From Candidatus Cloacimonas sp. (lineage in GTDB: Bacteria > Cloacimonadota > Cloacimonadia > Cloacimonadales > Cloacimonadaceae): a DNA stretch of 64,000 bases. Both the position numbers and the translations under genes were made by a program. The notes below the pieces were generated by a model. It did no database searches and was not told the origin of the DNA. It saw only the letters and a list, made by a program, of their open reading frames with translations. The stretch lies in the NCBI GenBank assembly GCA_039680785.1, contig JBDKSF010000096.1:1-64000 (forward strand), read 5' to 3'. Shown here piece by piece: positions 40,212 to 48,641 of this stretch. Numbering within the stretch: position 1 is the stretch's first letter; each line of letters begins with the position of its first letter.

Positions 40212-42232
40212 TTATTTTCCTTGTTGGCTTTTTTATCTGAATACCAGTTTGCATAGCCGACAGATATTCCAGAATTACATACAATAATTTCCTGGGTCTT
40301 AAATCTGTCCAGTAAAGAAATAGTAAAACTGATACTTAATTTTAGCACAGGCAGATAGCTTTCTTTCAGTAAATATGGCAGATAGTTTATTTCAGCATTA
40401 ACATCAAGAAAGTGAGATAGTTGCTGCAATGCATCTTTACTAATTGTTTTACCTTCCAATTTATCTACTTCATTATAATTGCATTTATAGATAACCGCAG
40501 CCAGATAAACATAGGTAAGCCCAATTCCTATAAGTTTATATGATCCCTCATAAGGTAAGCTATCAAGCTGATTCTCAATGTATTTTTTAGCTTCCTTACT
40601 ATCTTTGTAACGGTCATTTAGAAGTGTCAGTAAACCAAAAGGTAAACTATATCCCGGCTGTGTTTTGGTTTGGTTTAAGTTCACAAATTCTGTGGAAAAA
40701 CCCCCAATGTCAATTGCCAGGGATGCCTCTTCCCCACTTTCATAATGTTTTGCGGCATAATAAACATAGCGGATTTCTTCTTGCGGAGAAATAATTTTGC
40801 ACTTAATACCAAAATTGTTTGCGATCCAATCTGTCAATTTAGTTGCATTTGTAGCCTTACGCATTACGCCAGTGGCAAGAAGAACTTTTTCGGATGGTAG
40901 ATAAGCATCCGTTTGTAACAAGGGAGTAATTATTTTTTGCACTCTTTGCAAGCACCTTATGCTAAATTGGTCGTTTTTAAAATTCTTGCCCAAAGAAGTG
41001 GTTAATTGCGTTTTATGAATTATCTGCCTATGTTGAATGTCATATAGTAGATAATTAAGATTATTGGAACCGAGATCAAACACGCTAATTAACTGATTAC
41101 TTATCATTTGCGTATATTTTTGCAGAATTAAAGCGGAGACCTGCTGATTGGCATTTTGAAAAAGCTTAGAATGGGTTTTGCTTACTTGTATGTTGTTAAA
41201 AATATCCTTCCATTCCTGAGTTTCTTTTTGCAATGAATCTATCTGCAAGCAATTGGGATATTTTTTCAAACCAGCAATGAGGGCTTTTTCTTCCGGATAA
41301 TTTTTACGGGGGCAATATATAATAAATTTGTTCATTTGCACCGCTTCTGCCAGTGTACTATAACCTGGTTTACAAAGTATTATATTAGCGTTATAGATTA
41401 AGTCCAAAAAATCGGCATTCATTGGAACATAAAAATGATTTTTTGCCTTCACACCTGTTTGGGAAGAAATTACTATACCCTTAAATGCCTTACAGAGTTC
41501 TTCGTAATTTAGTTTTAGTTTGCCTTCTCCGCCAAACATAATCAGTAAAATTGAGGTTGTTTTTTCCCAACCGTAAATTTGACGGATATCATTGTAGCGC
41601 TCTTTTTTACGGGCAAGCAACCCACAATGAATCACTTCTTTAAAAGCGGACATACTATCTTTAGTACTAAGAGGTAGTTGAAAACAGGCATCAAATCTTT
41701 GATACAAAGACCAAATTAGATTGAGCACAGGATTCAGAGAAGTTTCATATTCTGCTTTATCACAACAAGAAATCTGTTTTTTCGCGGCTGAATCGGTAGG
41801 CGGCAATACACTTAGAGATTTGTAAATATAATACCATTCAAAATTGGTAACCGCAAAAACCGGAATCTGACAATAAGCGGCAAAATCACTAACCAAATAT
41901 GGAACATCGGCAATTATGCAGTCAATCTTTTCCCTGCGTAAAAATTCGATCTCTTGTTCCATAATTTCGTTTCGCTGCGAAAGCAAATCTAAAATAGACG
42001 AAACGGTCTTTTCTAAATCAACTTGTAAATCTTCCTTATGCTTAACGCCCACATCAATCGATCGCTGATGCAGAACATAGTAATGGGGATTTAAATTATT
42101 AAAAAGATAAGCTGGTTTAGCACTGATAATATGACAAAAGACACCATAATTAATTAATTCTTCGGCTAAAGCGCAAAGGCGGGTTGAATGACCAAAACCA
42201 TGATTTGAAGCATAGAGGGCAAAGTGTAACAT
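40208..42232 (-). CDS. Fusion: glycosyltransferase-like domain plus Ppx/GppA phosphatase domain
   Basis: 674 residues in one uninterrupted frame. Residues 1-~370 are a GT-B type glycosyltransferase: SNHGFGHSTRLCALAEEL (9-26) at the N-terminus, a second Rossmann half from IMFGGEGKLK (~231) and the donor-site block CKPGYSTLAEAVQM (~287-300). From ~380 an exopolyphosphatase/GppA fold begins: FDLGSNNLNYLL (385-396), ATGVMRKATN (~453), the catalytic glutamates in SPQEEIRYVYYA and AIDIGGFSTEF (~506-516), then LPFGLLTLL. The Ppx family hydrolyses polyphosphate or pppGpp. Small changes (GGF for GGG) leave activity open. It starts 9 nt after the NusG-domain gene and overlaps miaB. Both halves look soluble. 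I do not know this combination. Confidence 0.8.
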   Translation of the reverse strand: MLHFALYASNHGFGHSTRLCALAEELINYGVFCHIISAKPAYLFNNLNPHYYVLHQRSIDVGVKHKEDLQVDLEKTVSSILDLLSQRNEIMEQEIEFLRREKIDCIIADVPYLVSDFAAYCQIPVFAVTNFEWYYIYKSLSVLPPTDSAAKKQISCCDKAEYETSLNPVLNLIWSLYQRFDACFQLPLSTKDSMSAFKEVIHCGLLARKKERYNDIRQIYGWEKTTSILLIMFGGEGKLKLNYEELCKAFKGIVISSQTGVKAKNHFYVPMNADFLDLIYNANIILCKPGYSTLAEAVQMNKFIIYCPRKNYPEEKALIAGLKKYPNCLQIDSLQKETQEWKDIFNNIQVSKTHSKLFQNANQQVSALILQKYTQMISNQLISVFDLGSNNLNYLLYDIQHRQIIHKTQLTTSLGKNFKNDQFSIRCLQRVQKIITPLLQTDAYLPSEKVLLATGVMRKATNATKLTDWIANNFGIKCKIISPQEEIRYVYYAAKHYESGEEASLAIDIGGFSTEFVNLNQTKTQPGYSLPFGLLTLLNDRYKDSKEAKKYIENQLDSLPYEGSYKLIGIGLTYVYLAAVIYKCNYNEVDKLEGKTISKDALQQLSHFLDVNAEINYLPYLLKESYLPVLKLSISFTISLLDRFKTQEIIVCNSGISVGYANWYSDKKANKENK

Positions 42233-42241
42233 AAGCTTATC

Positions 42242-42610
42242 CTAATAAAGAATCAATTTATTTTGCTTGCCGTTTTCGTGTATTTCAATCATCACTTTAT
42301 TGGGTAAACAAATGATGGGCATAGAACTTGTAAATCCCTGTTTTACACATCTTTGTCCAGGACAATCAGCATATTTCATTCTCACCTTGCCGTTCCTTAT
42401 TTCTACGGTATTATGGGCGTCTATTTTAATTAATTTATTCTTGTCTAATGAATAAGAACCATAAAGGCGGTTATTTTTATAAATATAGACATAGGAATCG
42501 GTTTTGGCCTTTAAATAATAACGAGCGGAAAAAATAATTGCCAAGACGACGCATAAAATCAGTAAGAGATCAGATGGTTTTAAATCGTTTAAAATTGTAT
42601 GCTTTGTCAT
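42242..42610 (-). CDS. NusG domain II-containing membrane-anchored protein
   Basis: 122 residues: one N-terminal membrane helix (~12-30) and then a small beta domain with ADCPGQRCVKQGF (~79-91) and IICLPNKVMIEI (~98-109), which is the pattern of the NusG_II (DUF1312) family. Such proteins sit at the membrane with the domain outside and contain a conserved cysteine set (here three). They occur beside Rnf, thiamin or radical SAM genes; function not established. It starts directly after the AmrS-type gene (no gap), so the two are coupled. Confidence 0.75.
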   Translation of the reverse strand: MTKHTILNDLKPSDLLLILCVVLAIIFSARYYLKAKTDSYVYIYKNNRLYGSYSLDKNKLIKIDAHNTVEIRNGKVRMKYADCPGQRCVKQGFTSSMPIICLPNKVMIEIHENGKQNKLILY

Positions 42611-43474
42611 TTATCTTCGATAAAACCTTGAAGAATGAACATTTCCTGCATACACATATTTTAGATATCTTGAGGCAATTTCGCAAGCATTTTCTACTTC
42701 TTCACTGGTTGTAGGCCTAACATTCATTTTGTAGCAAGGTCTGTAGGCAGAGATATGCAAAGGAATGTTCAGATCGACTGAAGCGATAAATTTAGCCAAA
42801 TCGGTCAATTCTTCTTCACTATCATTATAGCCGGGGATAAGCAGATTTGTAAGCTCAATATGCACATCCATCTCTTTTGCTGTAATAATGTTAGCCAATA
42901 TAACTTCAAGTTTTCCTCCGCATATATCTCTGTAAAACTTATCTCTGTAAGATTTTATATCTATATTAACTGCCTTGGTAACCTTCAATATATTTTGCCA
43001 GGGTTTCTTATTCAGATAGGCATTGGTAACTAAAACAACATCAATTTCAGGTGCTTGGGCAGCAAAATCCAAAATGTATTCATACCACATCAAAGGTTCA
43101 GTGTAAGTGAAAGCAACTTGTTTAATTGGCTGATCATTGATAACCGCAATCAATTCTTCAATAGACAGAAAGCGAGTGAAGCAATCCTGTTGACTTATTT
43201 CCCAATTTTGACAGAATTTACAGGTTAGATTGCAAGCATTGGGACCCAAGGAAACAATCATACTTCCGGGATGGAAATGATAGAGAGGTTTTTTTTCAAT
43301 GGGATCAAGAGATAGGGCAATTGTTTTTCCGTAAGAAGTGGCAATCAATGCACCATTGATAACTTCTCTGCTGCGGCAAAATCCTTTCTGCCCTTCACTT
43401 AATAAACATTCTCGCGGGCAAAGCTGGCATTTAATTTTATCTCCTTCTTTAAGATAGAACATTGCTTCTCTCAT
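42611..43474 (-). CDS. amrS: AmmeMemoRadiSam-system radical SAM enzyme
   Basis: 287 residues. An N-terminal CQLCPREC segment (16-23) and GFCRSR (31-36) give the extra cysteines of this family, the radical SAM motif is C81-X3-C85-X2-C88 (ACNLTCKFCQNW), and the typical YTEPLMWYEY (~134-143) and HISAYRPCYKM (~247) blocks are present. AmrS proteins usually accompany AMMECR1 and Memo proteins, which are not in the window; the substrate is unknown, though relation to pyruvate-formate-lyase activators is clear. The ATG overlaps the waaA stop by 1 nt. Confidence 0.85.
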   Translation of the reverse strand: MREAMFYLKEGDKIKCQLCPRECLLSEGQKGFCRSREVINGALIATSYGKTIALSLDPIEKKPLYHFHPGSMIVSLGPNACNLTCKFCQNWEISQQDCFTRFLSIEELIAVINDQPIKQVAFTYTEPLMWYEYILDFAAQAPEIDVVLVTNAYLNKKPWQNILKVTKAVNIDIKSYRDKFYRDICGGKLEVILANIITAKEMDVHIELTNLLIPGYNDSEEELTDLAKFIASVDLNIPLHISAYRPCYKMNVRPTTSEEVENACEIASRYLKYVYAGNVHSSRFYRR

Positions 43475-44712
43475 TATAACTCCTTATGCCATTTTTCCAA
43501 CGCATTAAGATAAATGTCTAAAGTGCTGGCATTTTCAGTCAAGACCTTTTTTGCCGCCTCACCCATTTTAGCGCGCAAGTCCTCATTTTGATACAATGTC
43601 ACAAGGTCATTTTGCAAATCATTTTTATTGCTTATTAATATTCCCCCTGCTGCATTCAATTTTTTAACCGATTCATTACAAGAATTGTGATAATTTCCCA
43701 TAACCACCGGTTTTTTATAATATGCTGGTTCCAAGGGATTATGCCCCCCGAAATCAAAAAATGAACCGCCCACGATAGCAATATCGCACAGACAATATGC
43801 TTGATCCAAAATTCCAAGGGTGTCTATAATTAATATTTCCTCTGCTAAAGTATTTTCTTTTTTCGTGCTAAAGCAGCTATATGAATAGCCATTTAAAAGT
43901 GCAATCACTTCTTCTACTCTTCTGGGATGCCTGAGAGCAATAATTATATGCAAATTGGGAATTTGCTCTTTTAGAAAAGGAAAGATGGATATAAACAGTT
44001 CTTCTTCACCTGGACGGGAAGAACCCCAACAAATAATAAAATCATCACTTTTATAACCCCATTCTTCTCTAAGCTTGTTAGGATCATAGTTTTTAAGAAC
44101 TATAGAGAATTTTAGATTACCACTCTCTAAAACAGGTCTATTAAATAATTTCTCATAGCGTTTGGCATCTTCTTTACTTTGAGCATGGATTTCAGTGATG
44201 GGACTTTGCAAATACCTAAAAAGAAATTTTAGTAAACGATAACTTTGGAAAGTGCGTTTGGACATCCTGGCATTTAAAAATAAAACGGGAACTTTGTTTA
44301 TTTTTGCCCAAAGAAGCATATTGGGCCAGATCTCCGTTTCCACAATACAGATTAAACCAGGATTTATTTTATCTAATTGCTTTTTTCTTAGATGAGGTAG
44401 ATCGATAACTGAAAGAAATCCTGGGACTAAAGGACTAATTTGATTTGCTTCCGCACAACTGGTAACAGTGCTTGTAGTAATGCACAATTTAATTTCCGGA
44501 TGTTTTTGCAAATGTTTGGTTACCAATGTTTTAATAGCGGTTAATTCACCCATTGAAGCACAATGAAACAAGATTCCTTTTTCCGTATTTATGCCGTTGG
44601 CTTTAATTGCCTCACTATAATGCCTTTGTTTCAGCAGTAAATAGAGGAAAGGATAAAAAAGGAAATATATCGTTTCAAGCAGGATATCAAAGAGAGAGAG
44701 TATAATTAACAT
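43474..44712 (-). CDS. waaA: 3-deoxy-D-manno-octulosonic acid (Kdo) transferase
   Basis: 412 residues from ATG 44712; an upstream TTG at 44718 adds two residues. The N-terminal membrane anchor (~3-25) is followed by FHCASMGELTAIK (~50-62), ETEIWPNMLLWAK (~124-136), and the C-terminal GGSFFDFGGHNPLEPAYYKKP split over ~305-325, all characteristic of KdtA/WaaA (GT30). It adds Kdo to lipid A precursors at the inner membrane and therefore implies an LPS-bearing outer membrane. It lies between tRNA-Asp and amrS. Confidence 0.94.
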   Translation of the reverse strand: MLIILSLFDILLETIYFLFYPFLYLLLKQRHYSEAIKANGINTEKGILFHCASMGELTAIKTLVTKHLQKHPEIKLCITTSTVTSCAEANQISPLVPGFLSVIDLPHLRKKQLDKINPGLICIVETEIWPNMLLWAKINKVPVLFLNARMSKRTFQSYRLLKFLFRYLQSPITEIHAQSKEDAKRYEKLFNRPVLESGNLKFSIVLKNYDPNKLREEWGYKSDDFIICWGSSRPGEEELFISIFPFLKEQIPNLHIIIALRHPRRVEEVIALLNGYSYSCFSTKKENTLAEEILIIDTLGILDQAYCLCDIAIVGGSFFDFGGHNPLEPAYYKKPVVMGNYHNSCNESVKKLNAAGGILISNKNDLQNDLVTLYQNEDLRAKMGEAAKKVLTENASTLDIYLNALEKWHKEL

Positions 44713-44754
44713 ATACAAACAGGGACAAAACTAAATTTGCCTTCCTCATAAATA

Positions 44755-44832
44755 TGGCGGGAGCGACGAGACTCGAACTCGCGACCTTCTGCGTGACAGG
44801 CAGACGTTCTAACCAAACTGAACTACGCCCCC
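44755..44832 (-). tRNA. tRNA-Asp (anticodon GTC)
   Basis: Minus-strand cloverleaf with acceptor GGGGGCG/CGCTCCC (one G.U), anticodon arm TCTGC-CTGTCAC-GCAGA, anticodon GTC, T arm GCGAG-TTCGAGT-CTCGT with encoded CCA at 44755-44757. The discriminator base is G as expected for tRNA-Asp. Confidence 0.96.
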
Positions 44833-44963
44833 ACCGCTTTCCAATTTGTAAAATTAAGGTTCAAACACAAAATATGGCATTTTCTGTCAAGATAAAAGTT
44901 TTGCCTATCCAAGCAGTTATGCTTTAAATATTTATCATTTATGGCAGTTAGAGAAAGCATTTT

Positions 44964-46499
44964 TCATTCCCATTCAATAGTGGCAGGTGGTTTGGAAGAT
45001 AGATCATAAACAACTCTGCTAATGCCTTTCACTTCATTACAAATGCGAGAAGCGACTTTTTGCATAAATTCATAAGGTAAGTTAGTTACAGTAGCCGTCA
45101 TACCATCACTGCTATTTACTGCTCTTAAAGCACAAACTTGATCATAACTTCTTTCATCCCCCATAACACCCACAGTTCTTATGGGCAGAAGAACGGCAAA
45201 TGCTTGCCAGGTTTTGTTGTAAAGACCATTGTTTTGCAGCTCGCTGATAAATATTTCATCGGCTTGCTGTAACATTTTGATCTTATTTTCATCTATTTCT
45301 CCCAAAATTCGAACCGCTAAACCGGGACCTGGGAAAGGATGTCTTTGAACAATGGTTTCGGGTAAACCAAGCAAAGTTCCTACTTCTCGAACTTCATCTT
45401 TGAAAAGTTCTCTTAAGGGTTCAATCAATTTCAAATTCATTTTTTCCGGTAAGCCACCCACATTATGATGACTTTTTATGGTAGCTGAATGTCCTGCAAA
45501 AGAAGAACTTTCAATTACATCCGGATATAAAGTTCCCTGGGCAAGGAAAGAAACATTATCAAATTCACTGGCTACTTGGTCAAATACTTCCACAAAAGTT
45601 CTTCCGATTATTTTTCTTTTTTCTTCCGGCTCCGTGACACCTTGCAGTTTGTTTAAAAAGGTTTCGGCGGCGTCAACATAACGAATTTGCAAATCAGGGA
45701 AGGCAGAAAAGGTCTCTTTAACCCTTTCTGCTTCTTTAAAGCGCATCAAACCCGTATCTACAAAAATAGGCAATAATTGTTTTCCAATTGCTTTATATAG
45801 CAAAGCGGCGGTTACAGTGGAATCTACTCCTCCGCTTAAGCCCAGGATTACTTTTTTTGTGCCTACTTCATTTCTTATTTTTTTTATGCTTTCACTGATG
45901 AAAGTGCTGGCTGTCCAATCAGGAACTAATTTGGCTATTTTAAAGAGAAAATTTTTCAGCACTTGCATTCCGTTTTTTGTATGTTCAACTTCCGGATGAA
46001 ACTGCAGAGCATAATAAGGCAATTCTTTATGCGCAATAACGGCATAAGGGCAATTTTCCGTTTTCGCTAAAGTCCTAAAACAAGCGGGTAATAAGGAAAT
46101 TGCATCACTATGACTCATCCACACCTCTTCCCTATCTGCAAGATCTGAAAGTAATTCATTATGATCTATAATATGTAAAATTGCCGATCCATATTCTCTT
46201 TTTTCTGAATGAACAACCGTTCCGCCAAAATGATTAACGATCAATTGCATTCCATAACAGATACCCAAAATGGGTATTCCCAGCTGCCAGATAAGGGCAT
46301 TCGGTTCGGGAAAGTTATTTTGATTGATGCTGAAAGGACTTCCGGATAGGATAATTGCTTTAGGAGAAAAGGATAGTATCCTATCAGCGCTAATGTCACA
46401 GCGTTGAATTTCACAATAAATATTCAGGGACCGAACTTTTCTGGCTATCAACTGAGTATATTGAGAACCGAAATCCAAGATTAAAACCTTATTCTGCAT
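44964..46499 (-). CDS. guaA: GMP synthase (glutamine-hydrolysing)
   Basis: 511 residues. The class I amidotransferase domain has Cys81 (GICYGMQL) and the HPEVEHT His/Glu pair near 168; the ATP pyrophosphatase P-loop is SGGVDSTV (~226-233), and the C-terminus KPPATIEWE is diagnostic. It aminates XMP to GMP. It starts 8 nt after the MBL gene. Cytoplasmic; full length. Confidence 0.97.
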   Translation of the reverse strand: MQNKVLILDFGSQYTQLIARKVRSLNIYCEIQRCDISADRILSFSPKAIILSGSPFSINQNNFPEPNALIWQLGIPILGICYGMQLIVNHFGGTVVHSEKREYGSAILHIIDHNELLSDLADREEVWMSHSDAISLLPACFRTLAKTENCPYAVIAHKELPYYALQFHPEVEHTKNGMQVLKNFLFKIAKLVPDWTASTFISESIKKIRNEVGTKKVILGLSGGVDSTVTAALLYKAIGKQLLPIFVDTGLMRFKEAERVKETFSAFPDLQIRYVDAAETFLNKLQGVTEPEEKRKIIGRTFVEVFDQVASEFDNVSFLAQGTLYPDVIESSSFAGHSATIKSHHNVGGLPEKMNLKLIEPLRELFKDEVREVGTLLGLPETIVQRHPFPGPGLAVRILGEIDENKIKMLQQADEIFISELQNNGLYNKTWQAFAVLLPIRTVGVMGDERSYDQVCALRAVNSSDGMTATVTNLPYEFMQKVASRICNEVKGISRVVYDLSSKPPATIEWE

Positions 46500-46507
46500 T
46501 TCTATAC

Positions 46508-47134
46508 CTAATTAACAAAAGGGTTATTTTTCTTTTCCAAACCTATGGAAGTGGAAGGTCCGTGTCCCGGAAAAACCAGCACATCATCCTCCAAAACAAA
46601 CAGTTTATTCTTGATGGAATCAATAATGGCAGTATGACTTCCACCAGGAAAATCGGTTCTGCCAATGCTTTGTTCAAATAAAGTATCTCCACTGATTAGA
46701 TATTTTCCAGCCAGCAGACAAATACCACCTTTGGTATGCCCAGGCGTATGAATCACTTTTACCTTTTCTTTTCCCAAAAATAATTCATCTCCATCATTCA
46801 AAATAACTTGAGGGGAATCTATATCCAATTCAAAACCCATATAGGTACTAAAATTTTTATTATTATTGGTAAGCATTTCGGCATCCAAACTATGAATGGC
46901 AACGGGACAATTCAATGCTTTGGCAAAAAATGAATTTCCCCCAATATGATCAGCATGACCATGCGTATTGATAATCATTTTTACTTTCAGCTGAAGTTGT
47001 TTTATCCGTTTTAGAAAGGTCTCGTCTGGGTTGGAAGGATCAATTAAAAATGCTTCTAATCCATCACTTTCCCAAAGCAGATAAGTATTGGTTTGAAAAC
47101 TTTCCAGTAAAACGCTACTTTCAATTTTTATCAT
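46508..47134 (-). CDS. Metallo-beta-lactamase-fold hydrolase (glyoxalase II-like)
   Basis: 208 residues. The metal motif HGHADHIGG supplies His58, His60, Asp62 and His63; HTPGHTKGG (~129-137), SGDTLF (~149) and FPGHGPST (~188) complete the binuclear site. Proteins of this size and order hydrolyse thioesters such as lactoylglutathione-like conjugates or act on persulfides; the actual substrate is unknown. Located between a PP-loop sulfur-transfer-type gene and guaA with 8-13 nt gaps, so co-transcribed. Cytoplasmic. Confidence 0.85.
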   Translation of the reverse strand: MIKIESSVLLESFQTNTYLLWESDGLEAFLIDPSNPDETFLKRIKQLQLKVKMIINTHGHADHIGGNSFFAKALNCPVAIHSLDAEMLTNNNKNFSTYMGFELDIDSPQVILNDGDELFLGKEKVKVIHTPGHTKGGICLLAGKYLISGDTLFEQSIGRTDFPGGSHTAIIDSIKNKLFVLEDDVLVFPGHGPSTSIGLEKKNNPFVN

Positions 47135-47147
47135 TTTGTATCCTTCT

Positions 47148-48143
47148 TTAGGTATAGGAGATAAGATATTTATTTATTATCTCTCTATTGCCTTTTGTGG
47201 CTATTTCAGTCGTTTTGGCAACAATTTTTTTATCCTGGACCGTCCATACATTTATCGTTGCATTATTTTGCACTTTAGGATAATATAAAATAAAGATATC
47301 CAAAGCTAACTTTAATGTATCAGCATCCACATTGCCTGTAATAAAACCCGTGGGACCATTATATTCTTCTGCTTCCAACATAATTCCATTTTGAAAAATA
47401 TTTTTCAGCCATTCATTTTCTGCGTCATCTCTTCCTATAATCAATTTAGCATCCTTATGTAAACGAAAATGACGACCCTTGGCAAGCAGTTCTATAGAAT
47501 GCAAATCATCCTGACAATATTTTTGCAGATCTGCCAAGCGTAAACAATAATTACGGTCGGTTAATAAACATCCACCTGCGGGAGAAGGATAATTAACCAC
47601 TCCCAATTGTTTCGCTAAATCCATTTGGGCATATCTACCTCTTCCGTGAATGGATAGCATATCTTTTTTATCTATCCAGCCCTCTCTTATCGGCAAAGTA
47701 TCAGGGAGTAAATTTTGGCTTAAGGGCCTTATGATAAAATCTTTTATGCCACTTAGCTTGCTAACGCTATTCAGGGCATCGCGTCTTTGGCTTTTAGGTC
47801 TTTGCCCCAAAACTTCTCCACTAATTATATAGTCAGCATTTCGGGAGGGTAATAGTTCTGCCGCTTTTTTAAACATCAAACTATGACAATCGATGCAAGG
47901 ATTCATCCTTTTCCCAAAACCATAAATTGGATTTTTTAATAACTCTATATGCTCTTCCGAAATATCATAAATTTCCAATTCTATGTTATTTTGCGAGGCA
48001 AAATCAAGGGCTCGTTCAGGAAAAAGATACGGAGCTTTAAAAAATATAGGATGAATTAAATATCCTCTATTTTGCATCCATTTTACGGCTAAGATACTAT
48101 CCAGGCCTCCAGAAAAAAGGGCTATTGCTTTATGTGTTTTCAT
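47148..48143 (-). CDS. PP-loop ATP pyrophosphatase, tRNA thiolation-type (MnmA/ThiI-like)
   Basis: 331 residues from ATG 48143, where the PP-loop strand begins (MKTHKAIALFSGGLDS); a longer frame from 48224 adds an unlikely leader. The P-loop SGGLDS is at 11-16, a CxxC pair at Cys83/Cys86 (NPCIDCHSLM) and Cys192 in SPAGGCLLTD, which is the usual second catalytic cysteine of 2-thiouridine synthases. The C-terminal ~120 residues resemble the NFACT-R-like tail found in some MnmA-related proteins (ELLAKGRHFRL, LIIGRDDAENEWL). It probably thiolates tRNA, but the position and whether it is the sole MnmA of the organism cannot be told. Followed 13 nt later by the MBL gene. Confidence 0.75.
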   Translation of the reverse strand: MKTHKAIALFSGGLDSILAVKWMQNRGYLIHPIFFKAPYLFPERALDFASQNNIELEIYDISEEHIELLKNPIYGFGKRMNPCIDCHSLMFKKAAELLPSRNADYIISGEVLGQRPKSQRRDALNSVSKLSGIKDFIIRPLSQNLLPDTLPIREGWIDKKDMLSIHGRGRYAQMDLAKQLGVVNYPSPAGGCLLTDRNYCLRLADLQKYCQDDLHSIELLAKGRHFRLHKDAKLIIGRDDAENEWLKNIFQNGIMLEAEEYNGPTGFITGNVDADTLKLALDIFILYYPKVQNNATINVWTVQDKKIVAKTTEIATKGNREIINKYLISYT

Positions 48144-48641
48144 ATTGCCTATGCCTGAAAAAAGCTCTTTTTTGTCAAGCAGGAAATATAGTTTGGCGGT
48201 CACTTCATAAGGTATGCACAACAAGAAATGTTTTATCTAATCTGCAATCTATTGAAAACATAAATCCTCGGTTAATGAGTGAACAATGAAAGCTAACTTT
48301 TTCAAAGCTAAAAACATCCTCCCTAAATCCTGCTCTGTCTCAATCGCCTAATTAGTTGTTACATAGAAGATTATCTTACACCTCTCTAACACTTCTCTTA
48401 CACTGCTGTAATCTCGTTACTGAATTGTAAGAGAATTGTTAGATGCGCATAAGAGTTAATAGCAAGGAAATACTTGCGTGCCAAATATGGGACGGCATCA
48501 GCCCGTTTTGGGACTTCCTAACTTTAGCATAATTTTATGAATATTAACATAAAAGGCAAGTTAGCTGAATAAAATTGGTAAAATGGAATAAGCATTGCTT
48601 TCTAAAATAACGAATTAATATCAATGAATAAAGGTTGTAAA
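48144..48641. other. Divergent intergenic region with family-1 repeat copy B
   Basis: About 500 bp between the divergently oriented PP-loop gene and C25 copy 3. It contains the 110-bp dispersed repeat and AT-rich flanks. A 21-codon frame at about 48287 has no support. Promoters for both flanking genes must lie here but none stands out. Confidence 0.6.
48345..48455 (+). repeat. Dispersed intergenic repeat, family 1, copy B
   Basis: Same order of words as copy A: TTGTTACATAGAAGATTATC, CTCTAACACTTCTCTTACAC, TGCTGTAATCTCGTTACTGA and CATAAGAG. The 11-bp period reads TTACTGAATTG, TAAGAGAATTG, TTAGATG. Same orientation as copy A. Confidence 0.7.

Noticed and set aside
40208-42232. MurG as the name for the glycosyltransferase half
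   Set aside because: The N-terminal HGFGHSTR motif resembles other GT-B proteins more than MurG, and the Ppx/GppA half does not fit a peptidoglycan transferase.
48287-48352. 21-codon frame starting MKANFFKAKN upstream of repeat copy B
   Set aside because: No ribosome site and no support beyond the frame itself.
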